Below, one piece after another: positions 45,636 through 54,935 of a DNA stretch of 64,000 bases. Position 1 is the stretch's first letter. Each line of letters opens with the position of its first letter. The DNA is from Lacticaseibacillus suilingensis (GTDB lineage Bacteria; Bacillota; Bacilli; Lactobacillales; Lactobacillaceae). The notes under the pieces are model-generated. The model was not told where the DNA came from, did not search any database, and worked only from the letters and a program-made list of their open reading frames with translations. The stretch lies in contig NZ_BOLV01000006.1 in the NCBI RefSeq assembly GCF_016861845.1, positions 62,001 to 126,000 of the forward strand, written 5' to 3'. Made by a program: the position numbers and the translations under genes.

Positions 45636-45905
45636 ATGATAGTGAAGAAAGAAGACATTCATCTCGGCGATACCGTGAAGTGTAAGGTCAAAGAAGACAT
45701 GGACCATCCCTTCACCGGCACCGTGCAAAAGGTTTACGAAAACTCGGCACTGCTTGATATCACGGACTATGAAACCAGCGACAAAACGAACGCCGCTGAA
45801 CTTAACTTCAAAATCGTGATCAACTTCAAGGCCATCACCAAGAACTTAGGTGGCGGCCGGCCGAATCCCTCCCCATCAGAAGACGAAGCTGATTCTCAAG
45901 CTTAA
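45636..45905 (+). CDS. DUF2187 (YkvS-like) family protein
   Basis: 89 residues. DUF2187 proteins are small beta-rich (KOW-like) proteins of Firmicutes of unknown function; here the GDTVKCKVKEDMDHPFTGTVQKVYENSALLDI core is present, followed by an acidic disordered tail. AAGGA lies just before the ATG. It is preceded by a perfect palindrome and ends at a terminator shared with brnQ. Confidence 0.75.
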   Translation: MIVKKEDIHLGDTVKCKVKEDMDHPFTGTVQKVYENSALLDITDYETSDKTNAAELNFKIVINFKAITKNLGGGRPNPSPSEDEADSQA

Positions 45906-45917
45906 GTATGAAGCAAA

Positions 45918-45943
45918 GACGCCGGTTGCCATCAACCGACGCC
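45918..45943. terminator. Bidirectional terminator
   Basis: GACGCCGGTTG and CAACCGACGCC (two wobble pairs) followed by TTTTTTAG on the plus strand. It serves the DUF2187 gene and probably brnQ. Confidence 0.85.
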
Positions 45944-47287
45944 TTTTTTAGTGTGGTGATGCGCCGCCAGTTGTGCCAGCACCCAACCGACCGCCAGCCC
46001 CAGCACCGCCGGCACACACCAGCCTAAACCGTAAGCAAACCCCGGTAGATAGTGACCAAAATTCAGCAGCGTTTGCACGATGCCGTGATGCCAGCTGGCC
46101 GGCAAGGCGTTGAGGCCATCCAGTAGTGCCGGCACCAACGTGAACACCGTCACCGTGTTAAACAGCCACCGCGATGTCCCCAATACTGGCGTCAGCAGGC
46201 TGAGCAAAATCAGCGTGATCGCCAGTGGGTAGATGAAATACAGCACCGGCGTGGCCACCGCCAAGATCTGATTCAAGCCGGCGTTGGCAAAGATGATGGG
46301 TAAAACCGTCGCCACCAAGATCAGCCCTTGATACGGCACTTGCGGCAGAAGCTCGTGCAAGGTATCACCAAACGCGGAGATCAAGCCAATCGCCGTTTTC
46401 AAACACGCTAAAATCACAATGATGGCCAGTAGCACACTGCCCACCGGGCCAAAATACGCATTGGCCACATTGGCCAAAATGGGACCACCGTTACTGGCGC
46501 GGGCGAATTCGCCCAAGGCATTGCGCCCCAAAATAGCTAACAGCGCGTAGAGCACCGCCATCATCCCCGCCGCCAGCACGCCAGCTTTGATGGTATCCTT
46601 AGCAATTTGGGTGGGTGCCGTCACCCCTAAATTCTTGATGGCATCCACCACAATGATGCCAAAGGCCAACGCGGCTAACGCATCCATGGTCGAATACCCA
46701 GCGGTAAACCCGGTCAACACCGGCACCCTTTGGTAAGCCGCAGTCGGCAGTTGGCCGCGGCCCATCGGTTTAACCACTACGGCAATCAGTAAAATCGCCA
46801 GCGCAATCAAAAACGCCGGGGTCAGGATTTTCCCCACGTAAGTCATGATTTTGCTCGGCTTACGCGCGAACCACCACGCCGCCGCGAAAAACAGCACCGA
46901 AAACACCGCTAACCCCAATGTACCATGCGCCGGCTTGATGAACGGCGCCAGGCCGATCTCATAGGAAATTGGCACCAGGCGCGGCAAGGCAAAAAACGGC
47001 CCGATGCAGAGGTACAGCAGCAAGGTGAAGCCATAGGCATACGGGCGATTGATGCGCTGCGCCATGGTATAAACGCCATCGCTTTTGCTCATCCCAATCG
47101 CCGCCACCCCTAACAACGGCAGGCCGACGCCTGAAATCAGGAAGCCGAGCACCGCTGGACCTAGCGCCTGCCCCGCCTGCTGCCCGACAAACACCGGAAA
47201 AATCAAATTACCGGCACCGAAAAACAGGCCGAACAGCATGGTGCCGATGAAAAATAACTCGCCGCGCGTGAGCTTGCGTTCGCCCAT
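45932..47287 (-). CDS. brnQ: Branched-chain amino acid carrier BrnQ
   Basis: A sodium- or proton-driven uptake protein for leucine, isoleucine and valine, 451 residues with about twelve membrane segments. Landmarks are FGAGNLIFPVFVGQQAG near the N terminus and the YPLAITLILLSLL segment. AAAGGAG lies upstream of the ATG. A family-2 repeat module fills the gap before it. The window also has a liv ABC importer that overlaps in substrate. Confidence 0.93.
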   Translation of the reverse strand: MGERKLTRGELFFIGTMLFGLFFGAGNLIFPVFVGQQAGQALGPAVLGFLISGVGLPLLGVAAIGMSKSDGVYTMAQRINRPYAYGFTLLLYLCIGPFFALPRLVPISYEIGLAPFIKPAHGTLGLAVFSVLFFAAAWWFARKPSKIMTYVGKILTPAFLIALAILLIAVVVKPMGRGQLPTAAYQRVPVLTGFTAGYSTMDALAALAFGIIVVDAIKNLGVTAPTQIAKDTIKAGVLAAGMMAVLYALLAILGRNALGEFARASNGGPILANVANAYFGPVGSVLLAIIVILACLKTAIGLISAFGDTLHELLPQVPYQGLILVATVLPIIFANAGLNQILAVATPVLYFIYPLAITLILLSLLTPVLGTSRWLFNTVTVFTLVPALLDGLNALPASWHHGIVQTLLNFGHYLPGFAYGLGWCVPAVLGLAVGWVLAQLAAHHHTKKGVG

Positions 47288-47340
47288 CTCATCGGGCTCC
47301 TTTCCAAGGGTGTCAGTGCGGCAGACAATTGACAGTACAA

Positions 47341-47553
47341 CTGGCTAGGCCAGCTGTCATCCTAAGTACGCCAGCCTTCGCAGCCTGTTATAGTCGCGCT
47401 AAAACCGCCGACCTTCGCAGCCTGTTATAGTTGCGCTTCGTGCGGCCAACGCCGGAGTGGCTAGCTACGCTCAATGCCTCGCCGCCAAAAATCGGCGGCA
47501 ATGCATTGAGCTAGGCTATCCATCCGGCTAAACCCGGCCTCACTACGCTGCCT
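47341..47553. repeat. Structured repeat modules, family 2
   Basis: One full module (47428-47553) with AGCTACGCTCAATGC/GCATTGAGCTAGGCT arms and the inner GCCGCC/GGCGGC. It is preceded by a shortened module (47391-47423) and the 3' remnant of another (47341-47386). The junction GCAGCCTGTTATAG recurs at each boundary. It fills the gap between the HAD gene and brnQ; no gene is seen. Confidence 0.7.
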
Positions 47554-47555
47554 GC

Positions 47556-48359
47556 CTACAATAAATACTTCGTCAAATATTGAGCGACGCCGTTTTCTGA
47601 ATTTGGCGCTGTGACGGTATTGGCAGCAGCTAGGATCGCAGGGCGGGCATTGCCCATGGCAACCCCGACGCCGGCGTATTCAATCATATCCAAATCATTC
47701 ATGTCGTCGCCAAAGGCAATGATATCTTCTTGGGCAATGCCATACGCTGCGGCTACATAAGCTAAGCCACGCGACTTGCTGGCATGGGCCGTGGTGATTT
47801 CCAGGGCCGTGTTTTCGCCGCTCCACGCGCCCCAGGTTTTGGCAATCAATTCTGGGTGCCGTTGTTTGACCGCAGCCGTCAACGGCTCCAAGGTCGCCTC
47901 ATCGATAAACATGGTTACCGAAACTGGGGCTTGCGTCAGCCCCGCCGCGTCAAAGAGTGATGCCGGCTGCGGCATATCCGGGAGAAACGGAATGTCGGTG
48001 TAGCCATGATCCGCGCGCAACAGTTGCTTACCCTCGGCCACCATCACCTTGATGTCATAATCCTGGCGCAGCGTCAATAAATCCAGCGCATCCGCCACTG
48101 GAATCGTCGACTCAAGCTCATTGGCCCACGCTTGATGCGGAATATGAATCAAGGCGCCATTGAAGTTGATCATCGGTCCTTGCAGCCCCAGCTGATCGTA
48201 AAACTGCTCAGAAATCGAATCCGGCCGACCCGTGGCAATCACCACCAGATGCCCTGCCGCTTCAGCTTGCTTGAGTGTCGCCACCGTGGCCGCTGTCAGC
48301 GTCCCCTCTGTATTCAAGGTGGTGCCGTCCAAATCTAAGGCGATCATTTTTCGTTGCAT
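47556..48359 (-). CDS. HAD-superfamily phosphatase, Cof type
   Basis: 267 residues: motif I ALDLDGTTLNTEG, motif II VIATGRP, cap domain, and FGDDMNDLDMIEYAGVGVAMGNA near the C terminus. It probably acts on sugar phosphates. The ATG at 48359 (MQRKM) has AAAGGA upstream at a long spacing; a second ATG four codons on is possible. No linked substrate pathway is seen. Confidence 0.88.
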   Translation of the reverse strand: MQRKMIALDLDGTTLNTEGTLTAATVATLKQAEAAGHLVVIATGRPDSISEQFYDQLGLQGPMINFNGALIHIPHQAWANELESTIPVADALDLLTLRQDYDIKVMVAEGKQLLRADHGYTDIPFLPDMPQPASLFDAAGLTQAPVSVTMFIDEATLEPLTAAVKQRHPELIAKTWGAWSGENTALEITTAHASKSRGLAYVAAAYGIAQEDIIAFGDDMNDLDMIEYAGVGVAMGNARPAILAAANTVTAPNSENGVAQYLTKYLL

Positions 48360-48469
48360 GCGTGGGCCATCCTTTCCAGTCAAAATGAATTGCATCTAGT
48401 TTATCAGAACTTGGGGATTTCCCCAAGTGACGTGATGCTCGCGTATAATAGAGCGCAGGAGGTCTTTAC

Positions 48470-48949
48470 ATGAACATTCAACTCTACACTGACGGGGGCA
48501 ATCGCAACACCGGCAACGTCGCCGGCGGTAAGGTCAAGCCTACCGACAAAAGTGCTTGGGCAGCGCTGCTCATTTTTGGCGAGCATAAGAAAATGCTGTC
48601 CGGCGGTGATTATGGCCGCACCAACAATTTTATGGAAATCACCGCCGTTATTGAGGGCCTGACCGCGATCAAAGACACCAGCTATCAAGTTGACATCTAC
48701 TCTGACTCAGCCTATGTTATCAACACCATGACAGAAAAATGGTGGGTTAACTGGCAGAAAAACGGCTGGCGCAAGAAAGGCAAGCCAGTCATCAACGCTG
48801 AACTGTGGCAGGCGCTGCTGGCGCAAATCGCCCGCTTTCCGCAGGCGCCGGTGTTTCATAAAGTCAAAGGCCACGCCACCAATCAGTACAATAATGAAGT
48901 CGATGCCGCGCTTAATCACACCATGGATCAACTACCGGACCGGCAGTAA
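48470..48949 (+). CDS. Ribonuclease HI family protein
   Basis: 159 residues. The four-acid metal site is visible: Asp8 in LYTDGGN, Glu56 in NFMEITAV, Asp79 in YSDSAYV and Asp145 after His135 (VKGHATNQYNNEVD). It should cleave RNA in RNA-DNA hybrids. An insertion near residues 14-28 resembles some Gram-positive RnhA forms. GGAGG precedes the ATG. Its last 18 bp overlap the convergent lysR gene. Confidence 0.92.
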   Translation: MNIQLYTDGGNRNTGNVAGGKVKPTDKSAWAALLIFGEHKKMLSGGDYGRTNNFMEITAVIEGLTAIKDTSYQVDIYSDSAYVINTMTEKWWVNWQKNGWRKKGKPVINAELWQALLAQIARFPQAPVFHKVKGHATNQYNNEVDAALNHTMDQLPDRQ

Positions 48950-49828
48950 ATTATCGGGGTAATTGGTTTGAATAAACGTTTGAATCACCGTCAACATATG
49001 CGCCACTGACGGTGATTTTTGCGTGGTGGGATTCGTCACCAAACATAGCGTACGCGCGAACGGTTCCGAGAATGGATAGATATTCACATCGCCGGTCAAT
49101 TTTTGCAACGCCAGTTTTGGCAACACGCCCCAACCCAGACCCGCTTCCACCATCGACAAAATAGATTGGTCATCGACGGAGTACACCAACGAATTGGTGG
49201 ACACTTGGTAACGATCCAGCGCCGCCTTGGTGTCGCGGTCATAGTCGCCTTGTTGCAGGATAAAGGAACGCTTGGCCATATCGGCATCCGTCATGGTCTT
49301 GCCATTTTGCGGGACAAAATCACGTGGCGTGATGCAGTAAATCGGATCCTTGAGCAGCGGTACCACATTCGCCTCCGCTACCGGCAACAAGGAAAAGCCA
49401 ATATCCACGGCCCCGGTACGCACTTGCTCCCCGATTTCGTTGAACCCGCCTTGCATGACCGAGACCGCCACTGCCGGAGTTTCTCGTTTGAAGGCTTGAA
49501 TGATGCCCGGCAGCCAGTTGGTTGAGACTGAGGAAAAGGCCCCCAGCCGCACCCGCCCAGTATTCAAGCCGTTGATGTTATCGGCGATTTGCGCCAGTTG
49601 ATCTTCCAGATTCAAAATGGCCTGCACCGTCGGCAGCACCTTCGCCCCGTCTGGCGTTAACGCCACGCCGGTACGGTTGCGGATAAACAAGGGAAAACCC
49701 AGGTCGGTTTCCAACTGACTCACACTATGACTGACGGCGCTGGGCGTGACATTCAGGCTCGCCGCGGCTTGGATGAACGTCCCTTTTTCGACCACCGCCC
49801 GAAACACTTGATAGCTAAAATTACTCAT
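48932..49828 (-). CDS. LysR-family transcriptional regulator
   Basis: 298 residues: the N-terminal helix-turn-helix FIQAAASLNVTPSAVSHSVSQLE (residues about 17-39) and a C-terminal substrate-binding co-inducer domain. AAGGAG precedes the ATG. The target is not clear: the upstream gap holds structured element B, not a divergent gene. Confidence 0.92.
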   Translation of the reverse strand: MSNFSYQVFRAVVEKGTFIQAAASLNVTPSAVSHSVSQLETDLGFPLFIRNRTGVALTPDGAKVLPTVQAILNLEDQLAQIADNINGLNTGRVRLGAFSSVSTNWLPGIIQAFKRETPAVAVSVMQGGFNEIGEQVRTGAVDIGFSLLPVAEANVVPLLKDPIYCITPRDFVPQNGKTMTDADMAKRSFILQQGDYDRDTKAALDRYQVSTNSLVYSVDDQSILSMVEAGLGWGVLPKLALQKLTGDVNIYPFSEPFARTLCLVTNPTTQKSPSVAHMLTVIQTFIQTNYPDNLLPVR

Positions 49829-49883
49829 GGTGACTCCTTATGTGAACGAATTTCATTTTATGCTCTGATAGTTGATTATTATT

Positions 49884-49889
49884 TATGAT
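49884..49889 (+). promoter_or_regulatory. Possible -10 for structured element B
   Basis: TATGAT in an AT-rich stretch, 24 bp before the paired ends of element B on the plus strand. No good -35 is seen. The same AT-rich stretch could serve lysR on the other strand. Confidence 0.3.
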
Positions 49890-49913
49890 ACACGAGTTCA
49901 AGGCGGCGTCAAT

Positions 49914-50526
49914 GGGCCGCGGGTGGCGGCGCTGGGCTCCGTTTGGGGCGCGCGGCCTGCTGTGCGGCCGGTTCGAGCCAAAACCCGGTCTCGAACCTAA
50001 TTCTAGAGCCTCAACTCGCTTCGCTCGCTTGAGTCTCTAGAATTGCCGCGATGAGGACTGGTAAGCCTAAAAAGCGCAGTCTGACTAGTCCTCATCGGCT
50101 CACTGCTGGCCGCGTGCCCCAAGCTCCGCCCATCACCACCACCCGCTCGATAACAGTAACGAATACGTTGATGGCTTGGATCTAGCTCTCCACATCCAGA
50201 ACAACCGTACTGCAATATCGGGCAGTGCATAAGAAGTTAACTCATTCACAAAACCGGTGAATGCCTATTCGAAGCCATGACTGTTCTCCAGCGGCGGCAG
50301 GCGGGACGGCAGAGGGGCGAGGTGGTCCAGCCGCGAAACAGTTAGCCCACGAGGTGACTGCGTAGCAGGCAGCTCCTGGGCTAACTGGGGGCAACGATGA
50401 GACAGCGTTGAGCGCGATAGCGCGATGCTGGCTCATCGTTGAGGCTGGAGACCGCCCTATGGCTCCAGCCGTCCCCCGCAGCCGGACCACCACGCCCCGG
50501 CGCCGCCCCGCCTGCCGCCGCGGCCC
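49914..50526 (+). ncRNA. Large structured element B, about 610 nt, paired ends
   Basis: Second copy of the fold at 3296-3892. Ends pair (GGGCCGCGG 49914-49922 with CCGCGGCCC 50518-50526). Inner arms include 49970-49977/49990-49997, 50001-50008/50035-50042, 50050-50059/50087-50096, 50321-50328/50484-50491, 50339-50349/50377-50387 and 50393-50401/50432-50440. Arms differ from copy A at both strands of a helix, for example GGTTCGAG/CTCGAACC against GGTCCGAG/CTCGGACC. Linkers such as GCCGCGA and GCTCGATA are shared. No protein gene is visible in the 750-base gap 49829-50578. Strand is inferred from the -10-like site at 49884 and a convergent terminator at the far end. Confidence 0.6.
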
Positions 50527-50545
50527 TCCCCAAAACAAACTAAAA

Positions 50546-50574
50546 ACGCCAGCTCCATCAACTAGAGCCAGCGT
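50546..50574 (-). terminator. Terminator of the TauE operon
   Basis: ACGCTGGCTC and GAGCTGGCGT form the stem, followed on the minus strand by TTTTAGTTTG. On the plus strand it could also close element B, with a weak T tract. Confidence 0.8.
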
Positions 50575-50578
50575 CAGT

Positions 50579-50947
50579 TTAACCTAAGTACCCAATCACC
50601 ATCGCAATGACCAAAATCACCAGCACGATTGTTGTGATCCAAGCATAAAGATGGTCTTTTTCTTTGATGAATGCATAAATCGAAACCACGACCCGGAGCA
50701 CCGGCGTCAAAATCAAGAGGAACAAGCCGAGCATCAACACGGCGTATGGCTTGAACGCGATGACGCCTTGCAAAATCGCCCCTGGCTTGCTGGGATGCAC
50801 CCCTGCCGGATAACCGCTTTGGCCGGTAATCAACAGCAGCGCCAACCCAAGCACAATCACGGCAGCGGCAATGATGACCCCAATGCGTAAAATCTGGCCG
50901 ATGATGAGCTCAATGTCTTGGGTTTCTTTTTTGACCTCATTGTCCAT
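50579..50947 (-). CDS. DUF1634 family membrane protein
   Basis: 122 residues with three membrane segments (about 18-40, 65-85 and 100-121). DUF1634 proteins usually accompany TauE/SafE permeases and may form part of the same transporter. The ATG overlaps the stop of the TauE/SafE gene (TAATG). Confidence 0.85.
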   Translation of the reverse strand: MDNEVKKETQDIELIIGQILRIGVIIAAAVIVLGLALLLITGQSGYPAGVHPSKPGAILQGVIAFKPYAVLMLGLFLLILTPVLRVVVSIYAFIKEKDHLYAWITTIVLVILVIAMVIGYLG

Positions 50948-51792
50948 TAGATGCTCACCCCGAATCCTTTAAGCAGCATTTGCAGGCCCATGTAGCCGAT
51001 CACCGGAATAAAAATCAGCCGTAGCACCTTGGTCGGCATGATTTGCATCAACCGTGTGCCCAAAGTCGCCCCGACCAAAATGCCCACTGCCAGCGGCGCC
51101 GCGATTTCTGGCCGCAGACTGCCATTAAAAAAGTACACCGTGGCACTGGCGGCAGCCGTAACCCCCATCATCAAGTTGGAGGTCGCAGTGGAAGGCTTCA
51201 GTGGCATTTTCATGATGGTATCCATCGCTAGCACCTTGAATGCCCCGGAGCCGATACCAAGCAAGCCAGAGGCCAGCCCAGCGCCAAACATCATGGCAAA
51301 GCCACCAGGCACGTTGGTGACTTGATAATTAACCTCTTTGCCTTGGGCCTTGTCAAAGTACGCGCCATTCAACTTGAGCTTCTCAGCGGCGGGATCAGGC
51401 GTAGGCGCCTTGATGTTTTCCGGCTTCATCAGCATTTTCCTAATCATGTTGTACACCGAAAACAGAAGCAAGGCACCGAACAGGAAGTAGAGGAACTGGC
51501 CATCAATCAGGCCGGTCAACACCGCCCCCAGCACCGCGCCGACTGTGGTGGCAATTTCTAGGAACATGGCCACGCGCAAGTTCAGCATTTCATCTTTCAA
51601 ATAGGCAATGGTCGCGCCAGAGGAAGTCGCAATCACCGCGATGATGCTAGCAGCAATGGCATACTGAATCGGCAGGCCCATCATCAGCGTCAACACCGGC
51701 GTAATGATAATACCGCCGCCCAAGCCCAACAACGCGCCAAGAATGCCGGCCATCAGCCCGACGCCAATCAACAATAGCGCTTGACTTAACAC
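50947..51792 (-). CDS. TauE/SafE family permease
   Basis: 281 residues with about eight membrane segments in two repeats. The family transports sulfite, sulfoacetate or other organic anions. GGLGSGAFKVLAMD-like segment (LLGIGSGAFKVLAMD) marks the second half. Start is GTG at 51792, with GGGGGAG 6 nt upstream. The substrate is unknown; no sulfur gene is in the window. Confidence 0.88.
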   Translation of the reverse strand: MLSQALLLIGVGLMAGILGALLGLGGGIIITPVLTLMMGLPIQYAIAASIIAVIATSSGATIAYLKDEMLNLRVAMFLEIATTVGAVLGAVLTGLIDGQFLYFLFGALLLFSVYNMIRKMLMKPENIKAPTPDPAAEKLKLNGAYFDKAQGKEVNYQVTNVPGGFAMMFGAGLASGLLGIGSGAFKVLAMDTIMKMPLKPSTATSNLMMGVTAAASATVYFFNGSLRPEIAAPLAVGILVGATLGTRLMQIMPTKVLRLIFIPVIGYMGLQMLLKGFGVSI

Positions 51793-51795
51793 GGC

Positions 51796-52419
51796 CTACT
51801 CCCCCTTTTTGGCGGCAGGAGTCCGTTTGGTTGCGGCTTTGCGCGTAGTCGACTTCTTCGTTGCGGTTTTACGGGTGGTTGCTTTGCGCGTGGTTTTACG
51901 CGTGCTCGTTTTGCGGGTGGTTTTGGCGCGGTTCGCCGGTGCGGCTTTAACCACCGGCTTCGGGGCGTCGTGGTTGGCTTTGATGCGGATCAGGTCTTCG
52001 CTGACCTCGGCGATCACCGCTGCCTGGTTAGCCTTAGGATGAGCCAAATAGGTTTCGGCATCGGCGACCAGGTCGATATGCAAATCCGAGGCGTTCAGAT
52101 CCGGCGTGGCCACAATCAAATATACCTTGAGGGGCGCCATGCTGTCAGGGTCCAGGAAATTGCTGACCTTTTTGCTATCAGCAAATGGCAAGTTGATTAC
52201 GCCAGTTTCGAGTCGCACATAAGTTGGCGTCTCAGAGGTGATGGTCAGCTGCGCTTGAATCAGCTTGCCGGCGTTAATCGCCGCTTCTAGATCAGCAAAA
52301 ACCGGTGCCAGCGCCCCGGTGAGATCAGCTTGCGCCTGTGCGGGTGTGACTGAGTGGTTGATTTGTTCGAAGTTTTCTTCTTGAATGGCGGTTTGAAACG
52401 CCTTGACGTTGATTTCCAT
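51796..52419 (-). CDS. Uncharacterized protein with histone-like Lys/Arg/Thr tail
   Basis: 207 residues. An N-terminal globular part (1 to about 155) of unknown fold is followed by a strongly basic repeat tail built from TRKT/TTRKA-type units (about 160-205), like the tails of histone H1-like bacterial proteins (AlgP, Hc2). Such tails bind DNA or polyphosphate. AAGGG precedes the ATG at 52419; an upstream in-frame start lacks support. It is the first gene of the TauE/SafE operon; why is unclear. Confidence 0.65.
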   Translation of the reverse strand: MEINVKAFQTAIQEENFEQINHSVTPAQAQADLTGALAPVFADLEAAINAGKLIQAQLTITSETPTYVRLETGVINLPFADSKKVSNFLDPDSMAPLKVYLIVATPDLNASDLHIDLVADAETYLAHPKANQAAVIAEVSEDLIRIKANHDAPKPVVKAAPANRAKTTRKTSTRKTTRKATTRKTATKKSTTRKAATKRTPAAKKGE

Positions 52420-52559
52420 ATTCACCCTTCTTCGTCGATTACTGTCGCCATCATATAATAAATCGCTATACGGTTTCAAGTTGCCACCGCCAGCACCGGC
52501 TTTCAAAGCCCGAACACTTGTTTTATACTGGAAGGAAACTAGCGGCGGGAGGTGAGGAC

Positions 52560-54935
52560 GTGAGCGATCGCATTGGGGTGCGTGAATTAGTCGAATTAAC
52601 GGTGCGGACTGGTGATTTGGACCCAGTGACTACCAATTCGAATAACACAGCGCTGCTTGGCGCTCAGATTCAACGCAAGCTGCAAGCAGCCCATGACGCC
52701 GACTACGAAAAAGAAGTCTACCTCGCCCAAACCGTGACCGTTAACGACCACGCCTACACCATTGATGGCCGCGCCGATGGGGTCGACAGCAGCCACGCCC
52801 GCGTCATCATTGAGGAAATCAAAACCTCCGCCCGCGATTGGGCCGATGTCACCCAAAACACCAAGGATCGTTACTGGGCGCAGGCACGGGTATACGGCCA
52901 TTTTCTGTGCGACAAGCGCGATTTACCTGAAGTCGAGCTGGATTTAATCTACTATCAAACCAATACCGACCAAATCACGCGTTTCACCGAAGTCGCCACG
53001 GCCGAAGAATTAGCGGATTATTTTCAAGATCTGCTGAATGACTTTGGTGACTGGCTCAAAATGCGCAGCGATATTATTGCCGCCCGCGACGTGAGCATCG
53101 AGCCACTGGCCTTTCCGTTCCCCGCTTACCGCAAAGGCCAGCGGGAACTGGCCGCCGCAGTGTACCGCACTGTGGCCAACCACACCCGGCTGTTTGTCGA
53201 AGCGCCAACTGGCACCGGCAAAACCATTTCTACCTTGTTCCCCGCCATCAAAGCGATGGGCGCCGGGCTCATTCAGCGCCTGTTTTACCTCACGGCCAAG
53301 CAAAGCACTCGGCACGTTGCTGAAGAAGCAATGACCCTGCTGGCCCAAGGCGGCTTAGTGGCCAAAAGCATCACTCTGACGGCCAAAGACACCATTACGT
53401 TTCCTGAAGAGCCAGACGACCCGACCATTAATCCGTACATGCTCGGCTATTATGATCGACTTAAGCCAGCGCTGAAAGATATCCTCGGCCACGAAAATGC
53501 CATCACCCGCGCCACCATCGAAAGTTACGCCCGCAAGCACACGCTTGATCCCTTTGAATTCTCGCTGGATGTGAGCTTGTTTTGTGATGTCATTATCTGC
53601 GACTACAACTATCTCTTCGATCCGGCGGTGTACCTCCAGCGCTTCTTTGCCGAAGATGATCCGACGAACTTCTTCTTAGTCGACGAAGCCCACAATCTCG
53701 TGGCCCGAGCCCGGGAAATGTACAGCGCCAGTGTCACCGACGCTGACTTTACCAGCCTCCGCCAAAGCCTCGACGCCAAAAAAGGCCAGGGGTTGCCGGC
53801 GATTAAAGGCGCTCTGACCAAAGTGATTACCGCTTTTGACGCGGCCTGGCTCAGTGTGGATTCCCAGCCCCTCACCTTCCAGCGCGACCAGCTCGATGAT
53901 TTTATCGGTCAACTCACCACCTTCACCACTGCCGTCCACGACTGGCTGGGGCTGCCGCCGGAAGTCCGCGACCAGACGCTGGTGGATTTGGTGCTGCCGG
54001 TGTTTTTTGCCGCCACCAGTTACCTGCGCATTGCCGATTACTATAATTCGGCTTACGAAACCGAAATTGCCAGCACCGATGGCCAGCTGGTGTTCACAGA
54101 GCTCTGCCTAGACCCCAGCGCCTTCATTGACGCTTGCATCCAAAAAGGCGGCGGAGCGGTGTTCTTTTCTGCCACTTTGTCCCCGCTGGATTACTACCAA
54201 GATGTCCTCGGGGGCCAGGAAAACAGTCTGGCCTATCGCCTCACTTCACCCTTCCCGCAGGACAATCTCAAGGTGGTGGTGACCACCAACATCACCCCCA
54301 CTTACCGCTTGCGCGAGCAAAGCCTGCCGGCGCTGATTGCCAGCCTCACGGTGATGGTCAGCACCAAACCTGGCCATTACCTGGTCTTTTTGCCTTCGCA
54401 CAGCTATCTCACCACGGTGGCGGCCGCCTTTCAACAGGCCAATCCAGACCTAGATTGCCTGGTCCAAGGGAGTCAAATGGACAGCCAAGCGCGCAGTGCC
54501 TTCTTGGCCCGGTTTCGCGATGACGACGCGCCAGTGATTGGGTTTGCCGTGCTCGGCGGGATTTTCTCCGAAGGCATCGACCTTGGCGGCGCGAAGCTGA
54601 TTGGCGTGGCCATTGTCACAGTCGGTTTGCCCGGACTTAATCCCGAAACTGATGAGTTGCGGCGCTACTTTGACCAACAAGGCAAAGATGGCTTCGCCTA
54701 TGCCTATCAGCTGCCTGGCTTCAACAATGTGCTTCAAGCCGGCGGCCGCGTCATTCGCGGCATGCATGACGTCGGGGTGGTGCTGCTGGCCGATAGCCGC
54801 TTTGCCGGGCCGCGGTATGCCCCGTTGTTTCCACCGCATTGGACCCACGCCCAGGTGACCAATGGCGTCGATAGTCTAGCTCAAGTTTTGACCCAATTCT
54901 GGGAGGCCCATGATGAAAACCAACCTCACCCTTGA
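52560..54935 (+). CDS. DinG-like helicase with N-terminal PD-(D/E)XK nuclease domain
   Basis: 791 residues. An N-terminal RecB/Cas4-like nuclease domain shows the DGRADGVD turn and Glu86-x-Lys88 in EEIKTS. An XPD/DinG-type superfamily 2 helicase follows: Walker A APTGTGKT (215-222), DEAH (375-378) and a C-terminal motif set with GIFSEGIDL and QAGGRVIRG. No typical Fe-S cysteine cluster was noticed. It should resect or unwind DNA in a 5'-3' manner. GTG at 52560 is chosen for GGAGG 7 nt upstream. Its end overlaps the next gene. Confidence 0.88.
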   Translation: MSDRIGVRELVELTVRTGDLDPVTTNSNNTALLGAQIQRKLQAAHDADYEKEVYLAQTVTVNDHAYTIDGRADGVDSSHARVIIEEIKTSARDWADVTQNTKDRYWAQARVYGHFLCDKRDLPEVELDLIYYQTNTDQITRFTEVATAEELADYFQDLLNDFGDWLKMRSDIIAARDVSIEPLAFPFPAYRKGQRELAAAVYRTVANHTRLFVEAPTGTGKTISTLFPAIKAMGAGLIQRLFYLTAKQSTRHVAEEAMTLLAQGGLVAKSITLTAKDTITFPEEPDDPTINPYMLGYYDRLKPALKDILGHENAITRATIESYARKHTLDPFEFSLDVSLFCDVIICDYNYLFDPAVYLQRFFAEDDPTNFFLVDEAHNLVARAREMYSASVTDADFTSLRQSLDAKKGQGLPAIKGALTKVITAFDAAWLSVDSQPLTFQRDQLDDFIGQLTTFTTAVHDWLGLPPEVRDQTLVDLVLPVFFAATSYLRIADYYNSAYETEIASTDGQLVFTELCLDPSAFIDACIQKGGGAVFFSATLSPLDYYQDVLGGQENSLAYRLTSPFPQDNLKVVVTTNITPTYRLREQSLPALIASLTVMVSTKPGHYLVFLPSHSYLTTVAAAFQQANPDLDCLVQGSQMDSQARSAFLARFRDDDAPVIGFAVLGGIFSEGIDLGGAKLIGVAIVTVGLPGLNPETDELRRYFDQQGKDGFAYAYQLPGFNNVLQAGGRVIRGMHDVGVVLLADSRFAGPRYAPLFPPHWTHAQVTNGVDSLAQVLTQFWEAHDENQPHP

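Noticed and set aside
52518-52559. ATG start of the nuclease-helicase at 52518
   Set aside because: No ribosome site there; GTG at 52560 has GGAGG at good spacing.
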